From Chromera velia (taxonomy: Eukaryota > Sar > Chromeraceae), in the NCBI GenBank assembly GCA_018398765.1, contig JAHBMJ010001120.1, forward strand, positions 2,059 through 35,544: 33,486 nt of DNA. The letters run 5' to 3'. Both the position numbers and the translations under genes were made by a program. This document shows, in pieces, positions 21,508 to 32,444 of this stretch. Within the stretch, counting starts at the first letter, position 1; the number at the start of each line of letters is the position of its first letter. Below the pieces are notes generated by a model, which had not been told where the DNA came from, did not search any database, and saw only the letters and a list, made by a program, of their open reading frames with translations.

Positions 21508-23321
21508 ACTTGGTGGTGTGGAAGGGGGCGTGGAAACGGGGGCTCTCGATTTCTGCATGGAGGAAGTCCGGTGCTCGCCGTATCCCTTCTGCCTCTCAGT
21601 CTCCTCTGTGCCCTCCCTCACCAAAACTTCCCGTTCCGAACTTGCGCGTGAGAGGAAAAGTGGGGGGGATTTCGATTCGGAGTCCCCTCTCAGCCCTCGA
21701 TTCGGACTCTGAAGGGAGACGGAAAAGAAAGAAAAAAGGAGGGGGGGAGGAGGGAAAGGGGGGTGCATGTGGGGACTGCATGGGCCGGGCCGGGACGGGA
21801 GAAGCAATTAACAGTTTCTTTCATCCATCCATCGAGCGGGGCGGACGAGACAGAAAGAAACGAGCAACGAGTGATCAAGCAACCAGGATGAATCAACGGG
21901 ATTTGCGTGCGTCAAGGGAAAGTTGCTTTGTTCGTTCTGTCTGCCGTCACCAATCAATCATTGTATCCATCCGTCTGTTGTGTCGTACCCGCTATTTTTC
22001 CTGTCTTCGTTCTTTCACGAGGAGGACAGAGGGAAATGCAAAAACACGCACGTGGGGATGGAAGGGAAGGGAAACATGATCACATACATCTCATCTCATC
22101 TCATCTTATCTCTCTGCCCCTCCTTCATGCACGCCGTTTGCATGGCGTGTGATGCAGCCGCCTCCTCGTTGCTTCTGCAAAACGAAGGACGAGGTTTGGC
22201 CTGGCCGCATGGTTGTCTTGTTGTTATGGTTGGGTGGGTCTCGTTCGTTGAGAGAACCATTTGGTTTGTTTCGACTAGTCGAGGAAGAAAAGCGATCGAG
22301 GGAATCGAGGAGGGAGATCGAGGTAGGAAGGAAGGAGGCAAAAAGGTTCAATGCTTCGACAACAACAAAACAGCGAAAGAAAGAGAGAGAAAGGGAGGAT
22401 GAAAGAAAGGAAGGAAGAAGATCTCAGGGGGTTAGGGTTCTTCTGTTGCTTCCTTTCTTTCTTTCTTCTCTTCTTTGGATCACTCGCTAACTTCTCTTCT
22501 CCCTCTTTTTCTTTCGATCTGGTGGTGATGATCTTTTGTCTGGCCTGCAAGTCCTGCCTGTGCCTCCCTCACTCCGTTTTTGCTTGCCTGCTTGCTTGCT
22601 TGCAACACTCTATGTTTGTTGAATTGCTTTTCTTCCCCATCCTCTTTGCCTGCCTGCCGACCTGGTGGTCGGTTTGGCTTCCCTCCACCCATCCATTCAT
22701 CCGTCAGACTGTCTGAAGACGGACCATCTTTCCCCCGTCTCTGTCTCCATAAAAGAATGGGTTTCGAATGAAATAATTCTCGGGGGGTGCAAGTCGAGCG
22801 AGCTTCTCAAAGTTTCTTCCTCATCATCTACTTTTCTTTCTATCTATCTGGCCGTCATCTTGTCTCCCCCTCTTCATCAATACCGTCGTTGTCTTGCTCC
22901 TCCTCTTGTTTCCTTCTTATTTGATGTTGAAAGGAAGTCGGTTTACCGAGTAATCTAGAACGATCGATCGATCGACTCACCTGTCCATCTTCACCTTGCT
23001 GTTCGCGTCTGCCTGCATTAGTGGAAGCTGGGGGACGGGAAGGAAGGAACGGGGGAGGGGGGGCGATCAGTCAGTCAGTCAGTCAATGTGGCAGGCACCA
23101 CGTGCGGCTTCGAGTTTGTGGTCGATCGACGTGTGCATGAAAGGGAATGTTTCTGCGTCTCGCTCTTCCTTAGCTTTCTGTCTCTCGTTCTTTCTTTCTT
23201 TCTTCTCTCTCTCTTCGTGGAAGGGTCTGGACTGAAATGCATGACGGCATGAAGGGGTGATTGATTGAATTATGATTAGATTAATGCATGTATGGTCTTC
23301 GGAAGGTATTTTCAGACACGA

Positions 23322-23377
23322 AAGAAAGAAAGAAAGAAAAAGAGAAAGAAAGAAAGAAAGAAAAAGAGAAAGAAAGA
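23322..23377. repeat. (GAAA)n block
   Basis: Tandem GAAA with GAGAAA variants on the plus strand, seen directly. Confidence 0.85.
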
Positions 23378-23445
23378 CGCACTACCTGAAATACTGAAGA
23401 AAGTTGCGGACAGCGAATTGATCGACAGAAGGAAGGAGCAAACCG

Positions 23446-23482
23446 GCCTCCCTCCCTCCCCTCCCTCCCTCCCTCCCTCCCT
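23446..23482. repeat. (CCCT)n block
   Basis: Tandem CCTC/CCCT units on the plus strand, seen directly. A similar block lies at about 29310-29335. Confidence 0.85.
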
Positions 23483-24386
23483 CTCTGTTGTCTGCCTGGA
23501 TCCTTTCTTTGCTCTGTCAGCTGGGCGGGTCTCCGGATGGCTCTCTCTCTGCCTTGCTGAAAAGAAAACAAACAAGGGTAGCGAGAAAGGCTGAGAGCAA
23601 TCTAAGAAAAAAACCATACCCCCGACAGGGAAAGAGGAATGCAGAACGGACAGGAAACAGAGGAAAAAGCAGAAGAGGAGGGAAACGCCCGGACAGGCTT
23701 GCGTGCAGCGTGAAATCGGGTTTGGGAGGTAACTTTTTGCACGATGCCTGCCGTTTTCCATGGAGTTGATTGGAAATTTTCTTGCACTGCATCTATTCGT
23801 GGCTGGTGATCAACAGTCCGAGAAAAAAAGTAGCGCGCGATTGATCCTTCTGGAGGAAGAAGGGAATGAAGGAGGGAAGGAAGATAATTGGATTCGTTGA
23901 AGAAATGAAGAGAGAGGAGGAAAGGATCAGAAAAGTCAACAGTCGGCAGCTGTTGTTCTTCCTTGATCGTTGGAACACTCACCCATGTATGCATTGATTC
24001 TTTTGCTCATGAATTCCTTCATTTATTCTGTCTTTCTTCCTCTCTTGTGTTTCTTTTTTTCTTTCGTTCTTTCTTCTAGAATGTGTCCGAAGAAGCAGTG
24101 AGGGAAAGAGGCAATGCGTGCGTGGTCCTTTCCCGCTCTGGTCCGTACATGCAGATCTTTCTTCGTTTGTTTGTGCATAGCTGAATGTGGTTAGCTGGGT
24201 GGCTGAGCTGCACTGCACTTGACTGCCTTCTGCAACAGAAAAAGTTCTGAAGGTTCGAGAAGGAGGGGGGAAAAACACACTGCTGGTTGTCTTGAATGAA
24301 GACACAAAAGCGTCGGTCCGGTCCCGTCAGGCAAGCGTGCGTTCGTTCGTCACAAACCACTTGCCAGACAGGTCCGTTTGTTGCAG

Positions 24387-24412
24387 TGTTGCAGGCAGGC
24401 AGGCAGGCAGGC
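24387..24412. repeat. (GCAG)n block
   Basis: Six tandem GCAG units on the plus strand. Confidence 0.85.
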
Positions 24413-25749
24413 AGCCAGTCTTCGGATGCTGATCTTTGCGGTCTTTCTCTCTCTTTTTCTTCTGCCTCTTTCTGTCTGTCTTTCGAATAATACGAAGTCC
24501 CGTCCATCTTCCCTATATTTCTTGAAGGCCTGTTTTTTCTTAATCTCACCTGACTTCATACGTACTCCTCTCTCCCCCCCGTCCCGCCGACCGTTTTCGT
24601 CCAGTTTTTGACTGACTTGCTGACTGACTGGGTCAATCGAATGAATGAATGAATGATGGATTCGCAGGCTTCCTTCTTGCCTTCTTTCGTTCCCTCCGGC
24701 AGTGGAAGTGGGAGGTCGATGGATAGATCGATGGCTTCTGAAGGAACGTCTTTGTTGTTCATTCATTCATTGTGTGATTTTGTTTTTCGTTTCTCTTTCA
24801 CTCGTCCTTCCTTCCTTCTTTCCGTTCCTTTCTTCCCTCCCTCCCTTTCTTTCTTTTCTTCCGTGCGTCCGTCCGTCTGTCTCTCTGTTCTTGTTTGCCT
24901 CATCATTTCCTCCCTCTCTCTTCTCTCCTTCATCTGTCTTTCTCGCGGGGTTTTTCCCTTTCTCTTTTTTGCGTTTTGCTCCTTTTGCTGGTTTCTTTTT
25001 CAGAATCACTCGCTACTGATTTAAGTTAACTTGATTTGAAAAAGCGTCCGCTCCTTCCTTCTCCGTTCTTCTGCCCCTCCATGCATTGTCCATGGCTTTT
25101 TCCCTCCGTTCCCCAAATCGCTTCTTTGTCGCTAGAGTGAGTGAGAGAAAGAGATCACAAGTCAACTGGCCGGGAGGATTCCGGTCGGCCTACAGAGAGG
25201 GGGCTTTTTTTTTGTGCCAGAGGAAGGACGTTGCGAGTATGTTAGGAAAGGAGTCTGTTTTGAATTTCACAAGAAGTGGCGGGGAATTCTTGTACGCACA
25301 CTTGCGGATGAGCTGAGTCTCACTGTATGGCGCCTGCTCTCACTTGGTATGCATGCAGTTCATCTTTTGCCCGTGGTCATTGATTGAAAGAGAAGACGGA
25401 GGAACCTGAAGGGATTCTTGAAAAGAAAAAAAAAAGTAGGAAGAAAAGCAGTTGGAGAAAAACGCAGCATTCCACCCATCCATTCATCCATACCTGGACC
25501 CTCGAAGGGACGGAGGGAGGTCGACGTTGGTATCGCGCCTCCGTTTCGCGTGTGTTCTTTCTCTTTCTGATTTTCCTCCTCTGACTTTCATCCTCCTCGT
25601 CGTTGCATGCATTGCTGCTGCGCATTGTAGTCATTCGCTGCCTTTGTCTCTGCCAGTTGGTTGCCGGACGGCCGGACGGAACTGCATGGGAACAAAACCG
25701 ACAGGAAGAAGCAAGGGGAGAGGATGAAGCAGCAGAAGCAGGGAGGGTA

Positions 25750-25791
25750 ATTGACTGACTGACTGACTGACTGACTGACTGACTGACTTAC
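25750..25791 (-). repeat. (GTCA)n repeat starting at a GTAAGT donor
   Basis: On the minus strand the sequence reads GTAAGTCAGTCAGTCAG and continues for about nine units. It begins at the base after the candidate exon 25792-25874. Confidence 0.8.
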
Positions 25792-25874
25792 AATGATTGA
25801 CTTAGGGTCGCTGCTGCTGTTATTGTTTGTATGCGTATCCATGCTTGTTCGTTCGGATGCTGCTGCTGCTGTTG
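25792..25874 (-). other. Candidate internal exon, minus strand
   Basis: An 83-bp segment is preceded on the minus strand by a good pyrimidine tract and TTTCATTCAG acceptor, and followed by a consensus GTAAGT donor. Two frames are open: one Ala/Ser/Asn-rich ending ...SSSDPKSII, the other starting with a Gln run. Neighbouring exons could not be fixed, so the gene is unknown. Confidence 0.25.
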
Positions 25875-26968
25875 CTGAATGAAAGTAATCGGATGACAAG
25901 GAAAGGATCTTCTTTTGGTCCTGTCCTGCTGTGGCGAGTACTTGTGGGGCTGTCCTTATTTGTCTCTTGGTGTTGTTTTTTTTTGTTCTCTGTCCAATGG
26001 ATCTTGAGGTGTGCATGGTTGGGTAAGCTGATTTTTCGCCTCTATTTGGACATTTAAATGCATGCTTTCGCCCTTGCAATTAATTATTGAAACAGAAAGA
26101 AGATGAACCCACAAAGAAAGAAAGAAACAGGGAGGCCGGGCCGTGTGACCGAAAAAGAAAGCGAGATGCCTTTTTTGCTTCTTGAGGGAACCCCGGTTTC
26201 ATTGTATCATTTCGTCTTTCGAATCTGGGGAATGCGTTTGTTTCGTTCGGTGCGTGTTTTCTTCTTCGCATGTTGCCTCTTCTCTCTCAAGGGGGGACGA
26301 GGCAGTAGGTCGTGGGCTCTTCTCTCGGTTTTTCGTTTCATCTCTTCTCTTTCTGAGTCCCGACGGGCTGGCTGACGCCACCAGAGCAAGAAAGACGAAA
26401 TGAAAAAAAAAACGAAAGAAAAGACAACAGGATTTTCGGCCGGACAAATCGGTATCTTTGCATGTTGCGCTCTCTTCCTTCCCTTTTCTCACTGTGTGAA
26501 GGAGGGTGGAAAAGAACAGCATGATTTGCTCGCGGAGAGCGCCTCAAACTCAAATGGCAGAGACAACACAAGAAAGGGAAGTTAAGGACAGTTGCTGTAG
26601 ATGAAACTCGGAGGCCAGTTGACAGACGGGGCTCTACTTTCTTTAAAACTGCTGACTCCTCACACAAGTCCTTTTTTTCTTTCTTTCTGTTTTCTCTTTT
26701 CCTTTTCGTTTTCACTAGTGGGTTTCCATTCCCTTCCTAGTTGTTGAAAAGGACACTTTAGGTCGAATTGTCAAATGGCTTTAAAGAGGCAGTCAAACAA
26801 GGGCGTTTGTAGTTTTCTCCTCCCTACCACCCTTTGTCTCTTAGCATGTATGTAGGAAGGAGGCAAACGAGAAACTGGACACACAGCAAAAACGAACCCC
26901 AAGGCAGAATCCGAAGGTCCCCTTCCTTCCCTTTGCTTCGTTTCGCTACTTTCATGTGCGTTCCCTTG

Positions 26969-27165
26969 TTAAGCATTCCCTTTCGAATTTTGATTTTTGT
27001 CAACGATGGCCGGATCGAATCGCTGATCTTCCTCCCCTCCTTCCGTAAGTAAGAAAGATCTTTCTTTAAATGCTGTTGGGTGGCTCGCGATGATGTGCGC
27101 GTGAAAGCGGCGTAGGCAGTCCTCGGCCGATGGTCGTCTGTCGGGGTCCGTTCGTGAAGCCGAGA
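26969..27165 (-). CDS. Candidate terminal exon with protein-kinase subdomain XI-like motif
   Basis: A strong acceptor (cttgccttcttcacag) is followed by 64 codons and TAA. The translation contains RTDPDRRPSAEDCLRRFH, which matches the kinase C-lobe signature DP-x-x-RPSA-x-x-x-L-x-x-x-H. A charged tail ends ...DKNQNSKGNA. Third codon positions over the motif are mostly G or C, unlike the surrounding repeats. A phase-compatible upstream exon is 27327-27388. The HRD and DFG portions of a kinase were not found nearby, so this could be a partial gene, a pseudogene or a chance match. A rival plus-strand exon (from about 27345) overlaps the upstream piece. Confidence 0.4.
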
Positions 27166-27326
27166 CTGTGAAGAAGGCAAGGGTTGGCCTACCCAATACA
27201 AAAGCGCGTTGCGTCGCGTCTTGGGCATGCAAGAGGTCGTACCCTTGCCTGCCTCTTTGTGCGTGTGTGCCTGTCTTCACCTCCGGTCAGACAGAGGCTG
27301 GGTTGGGTTGGCTGGGTGTGTCTGAC

Positions 27327-27388
27327 TGTTCTCTTGCACAGAACTCCCTTGAGGTTTCTTCGCCAGTCTTGACCATCCATCTCTTCCG
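27327..27388 (-). other. Candidate exon upstream of kinase-like exon
   Basis: Bounded by acceptor 'ttccttgcatccag' and donor GTCAGA. In the frame that splices in phase 1 into 26969-27165 it encodes 20 residues beginning GRDGWSRLAKKP. The opposite strand also has a strong acceptor (tgttctcttgcacag ending at about 27342) followed by a long open frame, so only one of the two is likely real. Confidence 0.25.
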
Positions 27389-30350
27389 CTGGATGCAAGG
27401 AATTGGCGATAAACTAGAAAGAACAAAGTCAGAAGGGGGTCTAGGGGAGCGGTGGGTGGGGAGGAGTGAGCGGGCATGGATACCGGAGATCAGAAAAGCA
27501 AAAAAGGTCGGGGGGGTCAAGCAGGATGATCGGCTAAGTGCCTGCCTGCTTACCTGCCTGGCTGCGTGAGTTCTCGGGAAGAGACAGTATGGCGCGTGCT
27601 TGCGGAAAGAAGTCCTTAATTCTCCTTTTATGTATGTGTTGATGGTACGTGGTCGTGTCGCTGATTTGCTGACTGGCGGAATGTCACTTCTTCTTTCTCT
27701 TCGTTTACGCATTCTCTTCTTTCATCATTCCTATTCTCTCTACCTTTCCCTGGTTGCTTGCTACTTCGGACTGAAATCAAGATAGAGCCGAGGAGTAGGT
27801 GCAGGGGAGGCGGGATGAATCTTATGTTGCATGCGCGAGGGGTCTGGATGAAGAAATAAACGAAGGGTGGTTAAACGGAAAGTAAATCTTCATTGGGGCA
27901 GGTTAGGCAGGGGGAACGAGGTAAGATTTATTCCTCCAATTATTTTGGCCCAGTCAGGCAGACAGACAGAGGGCACTGCATGGACCCTCCGTTCAATCTT
28001 TCTCCTTCTCCCTTTGCCCCTTTCGCTCTGCGTGCGCTCTCCTTTTCTCTGTGAGAGAGGAAGGAGTATGTTCTTAAACGTAATTCCCCCCCCCCCCAAG
28101 CAACTTGGTGATGCTTGCGGGAATCGATCGACTGGCTGCATGTTAGAGTGGAAGGATCAACTGTACATCGACAGACCGCAATGGAATGAAGGTGAATAGT
28201 TCATTTCTTTCTTCCACTTCTAGCCGACTTTCTTCGAGTCTGTCGGTCTGTCTTGTTTGCCTGTCATCATTTCTCTCTCTGTCACCGTCAGCCCCCTTGG
28301 CTCTTGCATTTCGCAGTCGTCAGGGGAATGATTAATGTACGCATCTCTATGCTTGTCTCCCGTTCAAAACCTTCCACTTAGAAATTGTGGATGAGTCAGT
28401 GAGCGCGTGTGTGAGTGAGTCTGCCAGGCTTCATGAAGGAGAGAAGGGGCCCGCTGGCTCTTCTCCTGCCTTTCCTTCCTTTCCGTCTCTGTTGCCTGCC
28501 GTTTCAGCCTGGCGATGCGGTAAGCTTGTGGATTCTGGGGAGGAAGGGAGGGAGGGAGGGAGGAGGAACAGATACAGATTTTTTTCTTACCGCGACGCAT
28601 ACAGGAGGTTGAAGTAAAGAAGCAAGAAAGAATGCGTGCGTGAATCATTTGGAGTGGCCACCACGCAAGGACTTCCTTTTGGATGGATGAGAACAGAAAG
28701 TTCAGTTGCCTCGGGGGTGCAGTCAGAAAGGAAGGAAGGAAGGAGCAGAAAGAATCATCGTCCTTCGATCTTGTTGGGATTTCTGTCCTGCCAGAGAGAG
28801 GTTGGCGTGAGCACAATGATCCGTTCTAGCAAAGAGGCAACTGTCTGTTGAGATCGAGCAAAAGTCGCTGATGGTAAAATAGAAAGACTTCCTCTCGCAG
28901 TCTCACAAGGCAAGGAAGGAAGTCCTTTCCCTTCTCCCCCACAGTCCGCTCCTATTTCCCCCCTCTTTTTCCTCCGCATGAGATCTCTGACGCTCGCAAG
29001 ACAGCAACAGGCAAAGCTGTACACCCAAATCCTCATACTCTGTTCTTCCTTTTTTTAACACATATTTCTACAGACGCTGTTGATGAAGTCTTGACGAGGC
29101 CTGCGCACGATACGTTCATCGGTCGAATCGATCGATGCATGTGCGGAGGGAAGGAGGTGACGGAGATGGGACCATGCATGGATGCATGCAGGATCTGCAG
29201 CTGAGTGCCTGGCCTGTCAATCGGTGAGGGAATGGCCAAATGCTGATGCTGTCGAAGAAAGGAAGAGGTTGATGTTGATCGGTCTCACTTCCTTCCTTGT
29301 CCGTCCTTGCTCCCTCCCTCCCTCCCTCCCTCCCTGAGGGCCTCCCTCTTCTTCCCCTCCTTTGAATGAATGAACTTACTTCCCCGTGTCTTTTGGGAGA
29401 GCGGGGCAAGAAAAAACCGACTCAGCTTTCGTCCTTTCTTTCCTCCTCCTTCTTCTCCTCCGGGTCGTGTAGACCAACCTGGTCGGTCTGGATTGGTATG
29501 GTCGTTTGTTTTCGGCCGTTTTTCCTGCTTCCCTCCTTCTACCTGTCTCCACTCCCTAGACAGAAAGGGTGTGTCAGGAAGGAAGGAAGGAAGGAAGGAA
29601 GGTTCGATTCTTGCTTGCCTCAGTGATGGTTTTTCTTATGTGTATTCTCGATTCCATGCCCTGTGCTTCTCTATTTGTTCGTATGCGTGTTTCTCTTTTT
29701 CGGGCTCGAATTTTGTTGCATTGAAATGTCTGTATACAAGGAAGAAAGGGAAAACTGGCATCAAATCAAATGATCTCATTTACAGATCATCTTTGTTTTT
29801 GTGTATGTCTGTCCGATCGGGTACCTGCCTGCCTTCCTGTCTACTGCCTCCTTTTCTCTCTCTCTCACTGTGCTCTCTTCTGCCCGCTCTCTTCTGTCCC
29901 TTCTCCACAAAAGAGCTCCTACGGGCGAGCTTGAAAGAGAGATCAAAGGGACAGAGGCACAAAGAGAGGGCAAGCAAGAGGTTTCAGCACAGTGTTGTTT
30001 TCGCTGTTTTTCCCTCTTTTCTTTCTCTTTCTTCCTTTCTTCCTTTCGTCGCCCCACTATGGGTGCTACCGCTGCTGCTGTCCTCCTTACCTCTTACCTA
30101 CCCCCTTTGACTGCTTGGTGAGATCAACCAATCCAAAAACGATTCATTGAATAGTCTACTCGAATGGAAGGGCGGGGAGAGATGGGATGGGAAGCGAAGG
30201 GGTAAGAAAATTGGGTAATGCGCCCTGCTTACTGTCGTTCTTTTCATGGCTTGTATTTGTCTTTTCGTTGGAGTGGCTTGTGAGTTTGGTTGATGCTGTT
30301 GCGGCCCTGCAATGCTGTCTAGTGACCACTTATTGCTGCGGTGCAGACAG
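27389..30350. other. Region without a complete gene model
   Basis: Mostly CT-rich plus strand with CCCT (29310-29335) and GGAA (29576-29602) repeats and GGGA near 28546. Apart from the candidate exon 28101-28191, isolated splice-like signals occur: minus donors near 27552 (GTAAGCAGGCAGGC), 28594 (GTAAGA) and 29384 (GTAAGT), and a plus segment at 29932-29992 ending at GTTTCA. No chain of exons could be defended. Confidence 0.45.
28101..28191 (+). other. Candidate plus-strand exon
   Basis: A C-run acceptor (ccccccccaag) and a GTGAAT donor enclose 30 codons plus one base, beginning QLGDACGNRSTGCM and ending DRPQWNE. The sequence is complex compared with its surroundings. No family was recognised, and the reverse strand has a competing acceptor-like site. 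Confidence 0.25.
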
Positions 30351-30613
30351 GTGACCCCTTTGCAGTTACTGAGCCTCCTTTTCGATCAGGGAGAGGGTGC
30401 ATCAAGCTTGGGCTTCGTGGCGGACCAGCTGACAATCAGACTATATATTTTTTCACACAGTGCGTGTTCGGTTTCTTGCTTGTTTATCTGCGTGCGTGCG
30501 TGCCTTTTTCAGGACGTGACACAGTGTCCGTCCACCTGACTAAAATGATAAATGGTGTCTGCGTGTCACCGGATGGTTTGTGGGCGTCTGGGCGTGGGAA
30601 GGGGGGGGGCTGA
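30351..30613 (+). other. Candidate WD40-like exon pair around a 53-bp intron
   Basis: Exon 30351-30459 (acceptor gtgcagacag, donor GTGCGT) joins in phase 1 to an exon starting at 30513 (acceptor tgcctttttcag). The joined frame contains LGFVADQLTIRLYIFSH and then INGVCVSPDGLWASG. The latter resembles the V-x-V-SPDG-x-x-ASG strand turn of WD40 repeats. The second exon stays open to a TGA at 30611-30613, or leaves at a weak GTGGGA donor near 30594. No further WD repeats were found next to it, so it is a fragment of a possible gene. Confidence 0.3.
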
Positions 30614-32444
30614 GTCAGATCCTCCCTCGCAGTGTGCGTCTCCTTGCTTGCATGATTTGTTTTTCCTCTTTTCTTTTCTATCCCTCTGTTTTGGTCTGCC
30701 AGTAGGTGTCCCCTCCGTTTCCTCGATCGACAGACATCCACTTCGAAGAAACCCGAAGAACGAACGAACGAACGGACAGGCACAGACGTGAGGATCAGAC
30801 GACACTCCATGCATGCACGTGCTCTCTCCACTCAGTTAGAAGAGAGAGAGAGAGAGAGAGAGAGAGGAACGAGGGGGACCCAAGCAAAAGCTTCTCTCAG
30901 GCAGTACGCTTGTGAATGGATGGATGGAGCAGGCGAAAAAAAAAAAAAACAGCCGCATTGACTATGGAATCGAGGGAAAGCAAGACTGAGGTGGCAAAAA
31001 GAAAGCAAGAAAAAGGCAAGCCCGCATCGAACACATCGATCCAGCTGGTGTTTTGAAATGCACTCACTGGGTGGGAAAGAAAGACATAGGGTCTCTCCCC
31101 CAATTCGAACTGTGCTTACACACACAATGGAGAAAAACCATTGAGTTTCCCCTCGGCGTCGATGCTTCGTTCGTTTGTTTGTTCTATATGACCTATTCCG
31201 GATGAGGAAGCCAAAAAGCAGAACAAATATATTCGGCGGACGAGTAGGACGGGAGGGAGGCAGGACTGTTTCGACGGAAAGCGACAAGAACTAACAGCGT
31301 GAATGGATGAAAAGGCAACACGGGAAGAGCAAGGCAGACGGATACATGAATCCACAAAAGATCCGTAGAACGATTGATTATGCGTGCGTGCATGAATAAA
31401 CGCATACATCATCCCTCTGACGTGTTTCCGTTCAGCTCCTTCCGTTCATTTATATTCTTGTCGAACGAACGAAGTCGACTTTTGCTTTGCCTACTGGGCA
31501 TTTATGCACATACCTTGGTATCGATTCCTTCCTCTGCTCCCCTATCAGCACTCCTGTCAGTCAACTGGTTGACTCGATCAGATGTTGACTGACTGACTGA
31601 CTGATAAGTTTCCCTTTCCTCGTGTTGCGCTTCACTACAGTCATTCATGCACTCCTTCCATGCAGTCCAATCTTTTGGATTTGATCGTGTCGATGAGGGG
31701 GAGTAGATCAGAAGGGCATCTGCAGATGCTTTCAGTCAGTTTGACTGCATGGGGGGGTACTTAGACTCACAAAAGAGCTTGCTTCGTGCGCGCAAAAGTA
31801 ATGAGATGGAAGGGTGGTCCTGGAAGGAGGCTGCGTGCGTAGCGTGACTGGATGCATGAGGAGAATATGAATCCATTAATGGATGTATGGATTGGTCACT
31901 GGGCAAAGCTTGACCAAAAGACAAGCAGAGAGAATCACCACGCGACGGTAGCTGAAGGTGCCGGTAGAGTGAGAGACAATCCATGCTACTCTTTTCCATT
32001 CCATTCTCTACCTTTTGATGGATGCTGGCCGGAAGGAAATTTTTCGACTTGTGAATGCATTGAATCGTTCATTTATTCATTCCTTAATATCTGTGTTTCC
32101 TCTCTTTCTTCGCCAAGGCTGTGTTCATTCATTTGTTTCGAATCTTCTGTCTTTCTTCTTCTTTCTTTCTCTGCCTCTCTCTTCATTCCTACTTACGTGA
32201 GCGAGTGAGTCTCTCACAGTGGCCGACTCTTTCTCCCTTGAAGGGTTGAGAGGATAAAAGAGAGACAAGAGCGTCGCCCCCCCCGCAGCTTTCTTGCATG
32301 TCGTTTCCTTTTTTCTTTTCTTTTCTTTATCCATGACCAGCCCACGGGTGCCCGGATCAGAAAATTGCTTCAACGGAACCGGATGTCAGCCAGAGCAAGG
32401 CAGAGAAACGGAGCGGGAAAAAAAGAAAGAGGAGAAACAAGTAC
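30614..32444. other. Region without a supported gene
   Basis: Contains a GA microsatellite at 30841-30866, an A-run at 30937-30950 and GACT units near 31587-31603. Minus-strand donor-like sites occur near 31068 and 31106. A minus frame at about 32125-32370 is Lys/Arg-rich and protein-like and might follow the micro-exons at 32445-32673, but the phase does not fit cleanly. Confidence 0.45.
30841..30866. repeat. (GA)n microsatellite
   Basis: Perfect AG/GA run on the plus strand, seen directly. Confidence 0.85.

Larger units (their letters stand above)
21713..26968. other. Simple-sequence-rich region with scattered candidate exons
   Basis: No complete gene could be built. Most of the plus strand is CTTT/CCTT/CCCT-rich with purine islands. 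Repeats include GAAA at about 23322-23377, CCCT at 23446-23482, GCAG at 24387-24412 and GACT at 25750-25788. Splice-bounded segments seen: minus 22981-23012 (32 bp, YAG acceptor and GTGAGT donor); minus 25792-25874 (good acceptor and GTAAGT donor); and plus 25092-25133, a possible initiator exon encoding MAFSLRSPNRFFVAR before GTGAGTGAG. Each is weak alone. Confidence 0.45.

Noticed and set aside
23400-23559. Minus-strand segment with an excellent acceptor (tttcttttcag) and GTAGTG donor
   Set aside because: It is in phase with the 32-bp segment at 22981-23012, but the middle is a GGGA repeat; Arg/Gly-rich translation is expected by chance.
28594-28716. Minus-strand segment ending at GTAAGA
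   Set aside because: The acceptor is plausible, but neither open frame resembles a protein family and no partner exon fits clearly.
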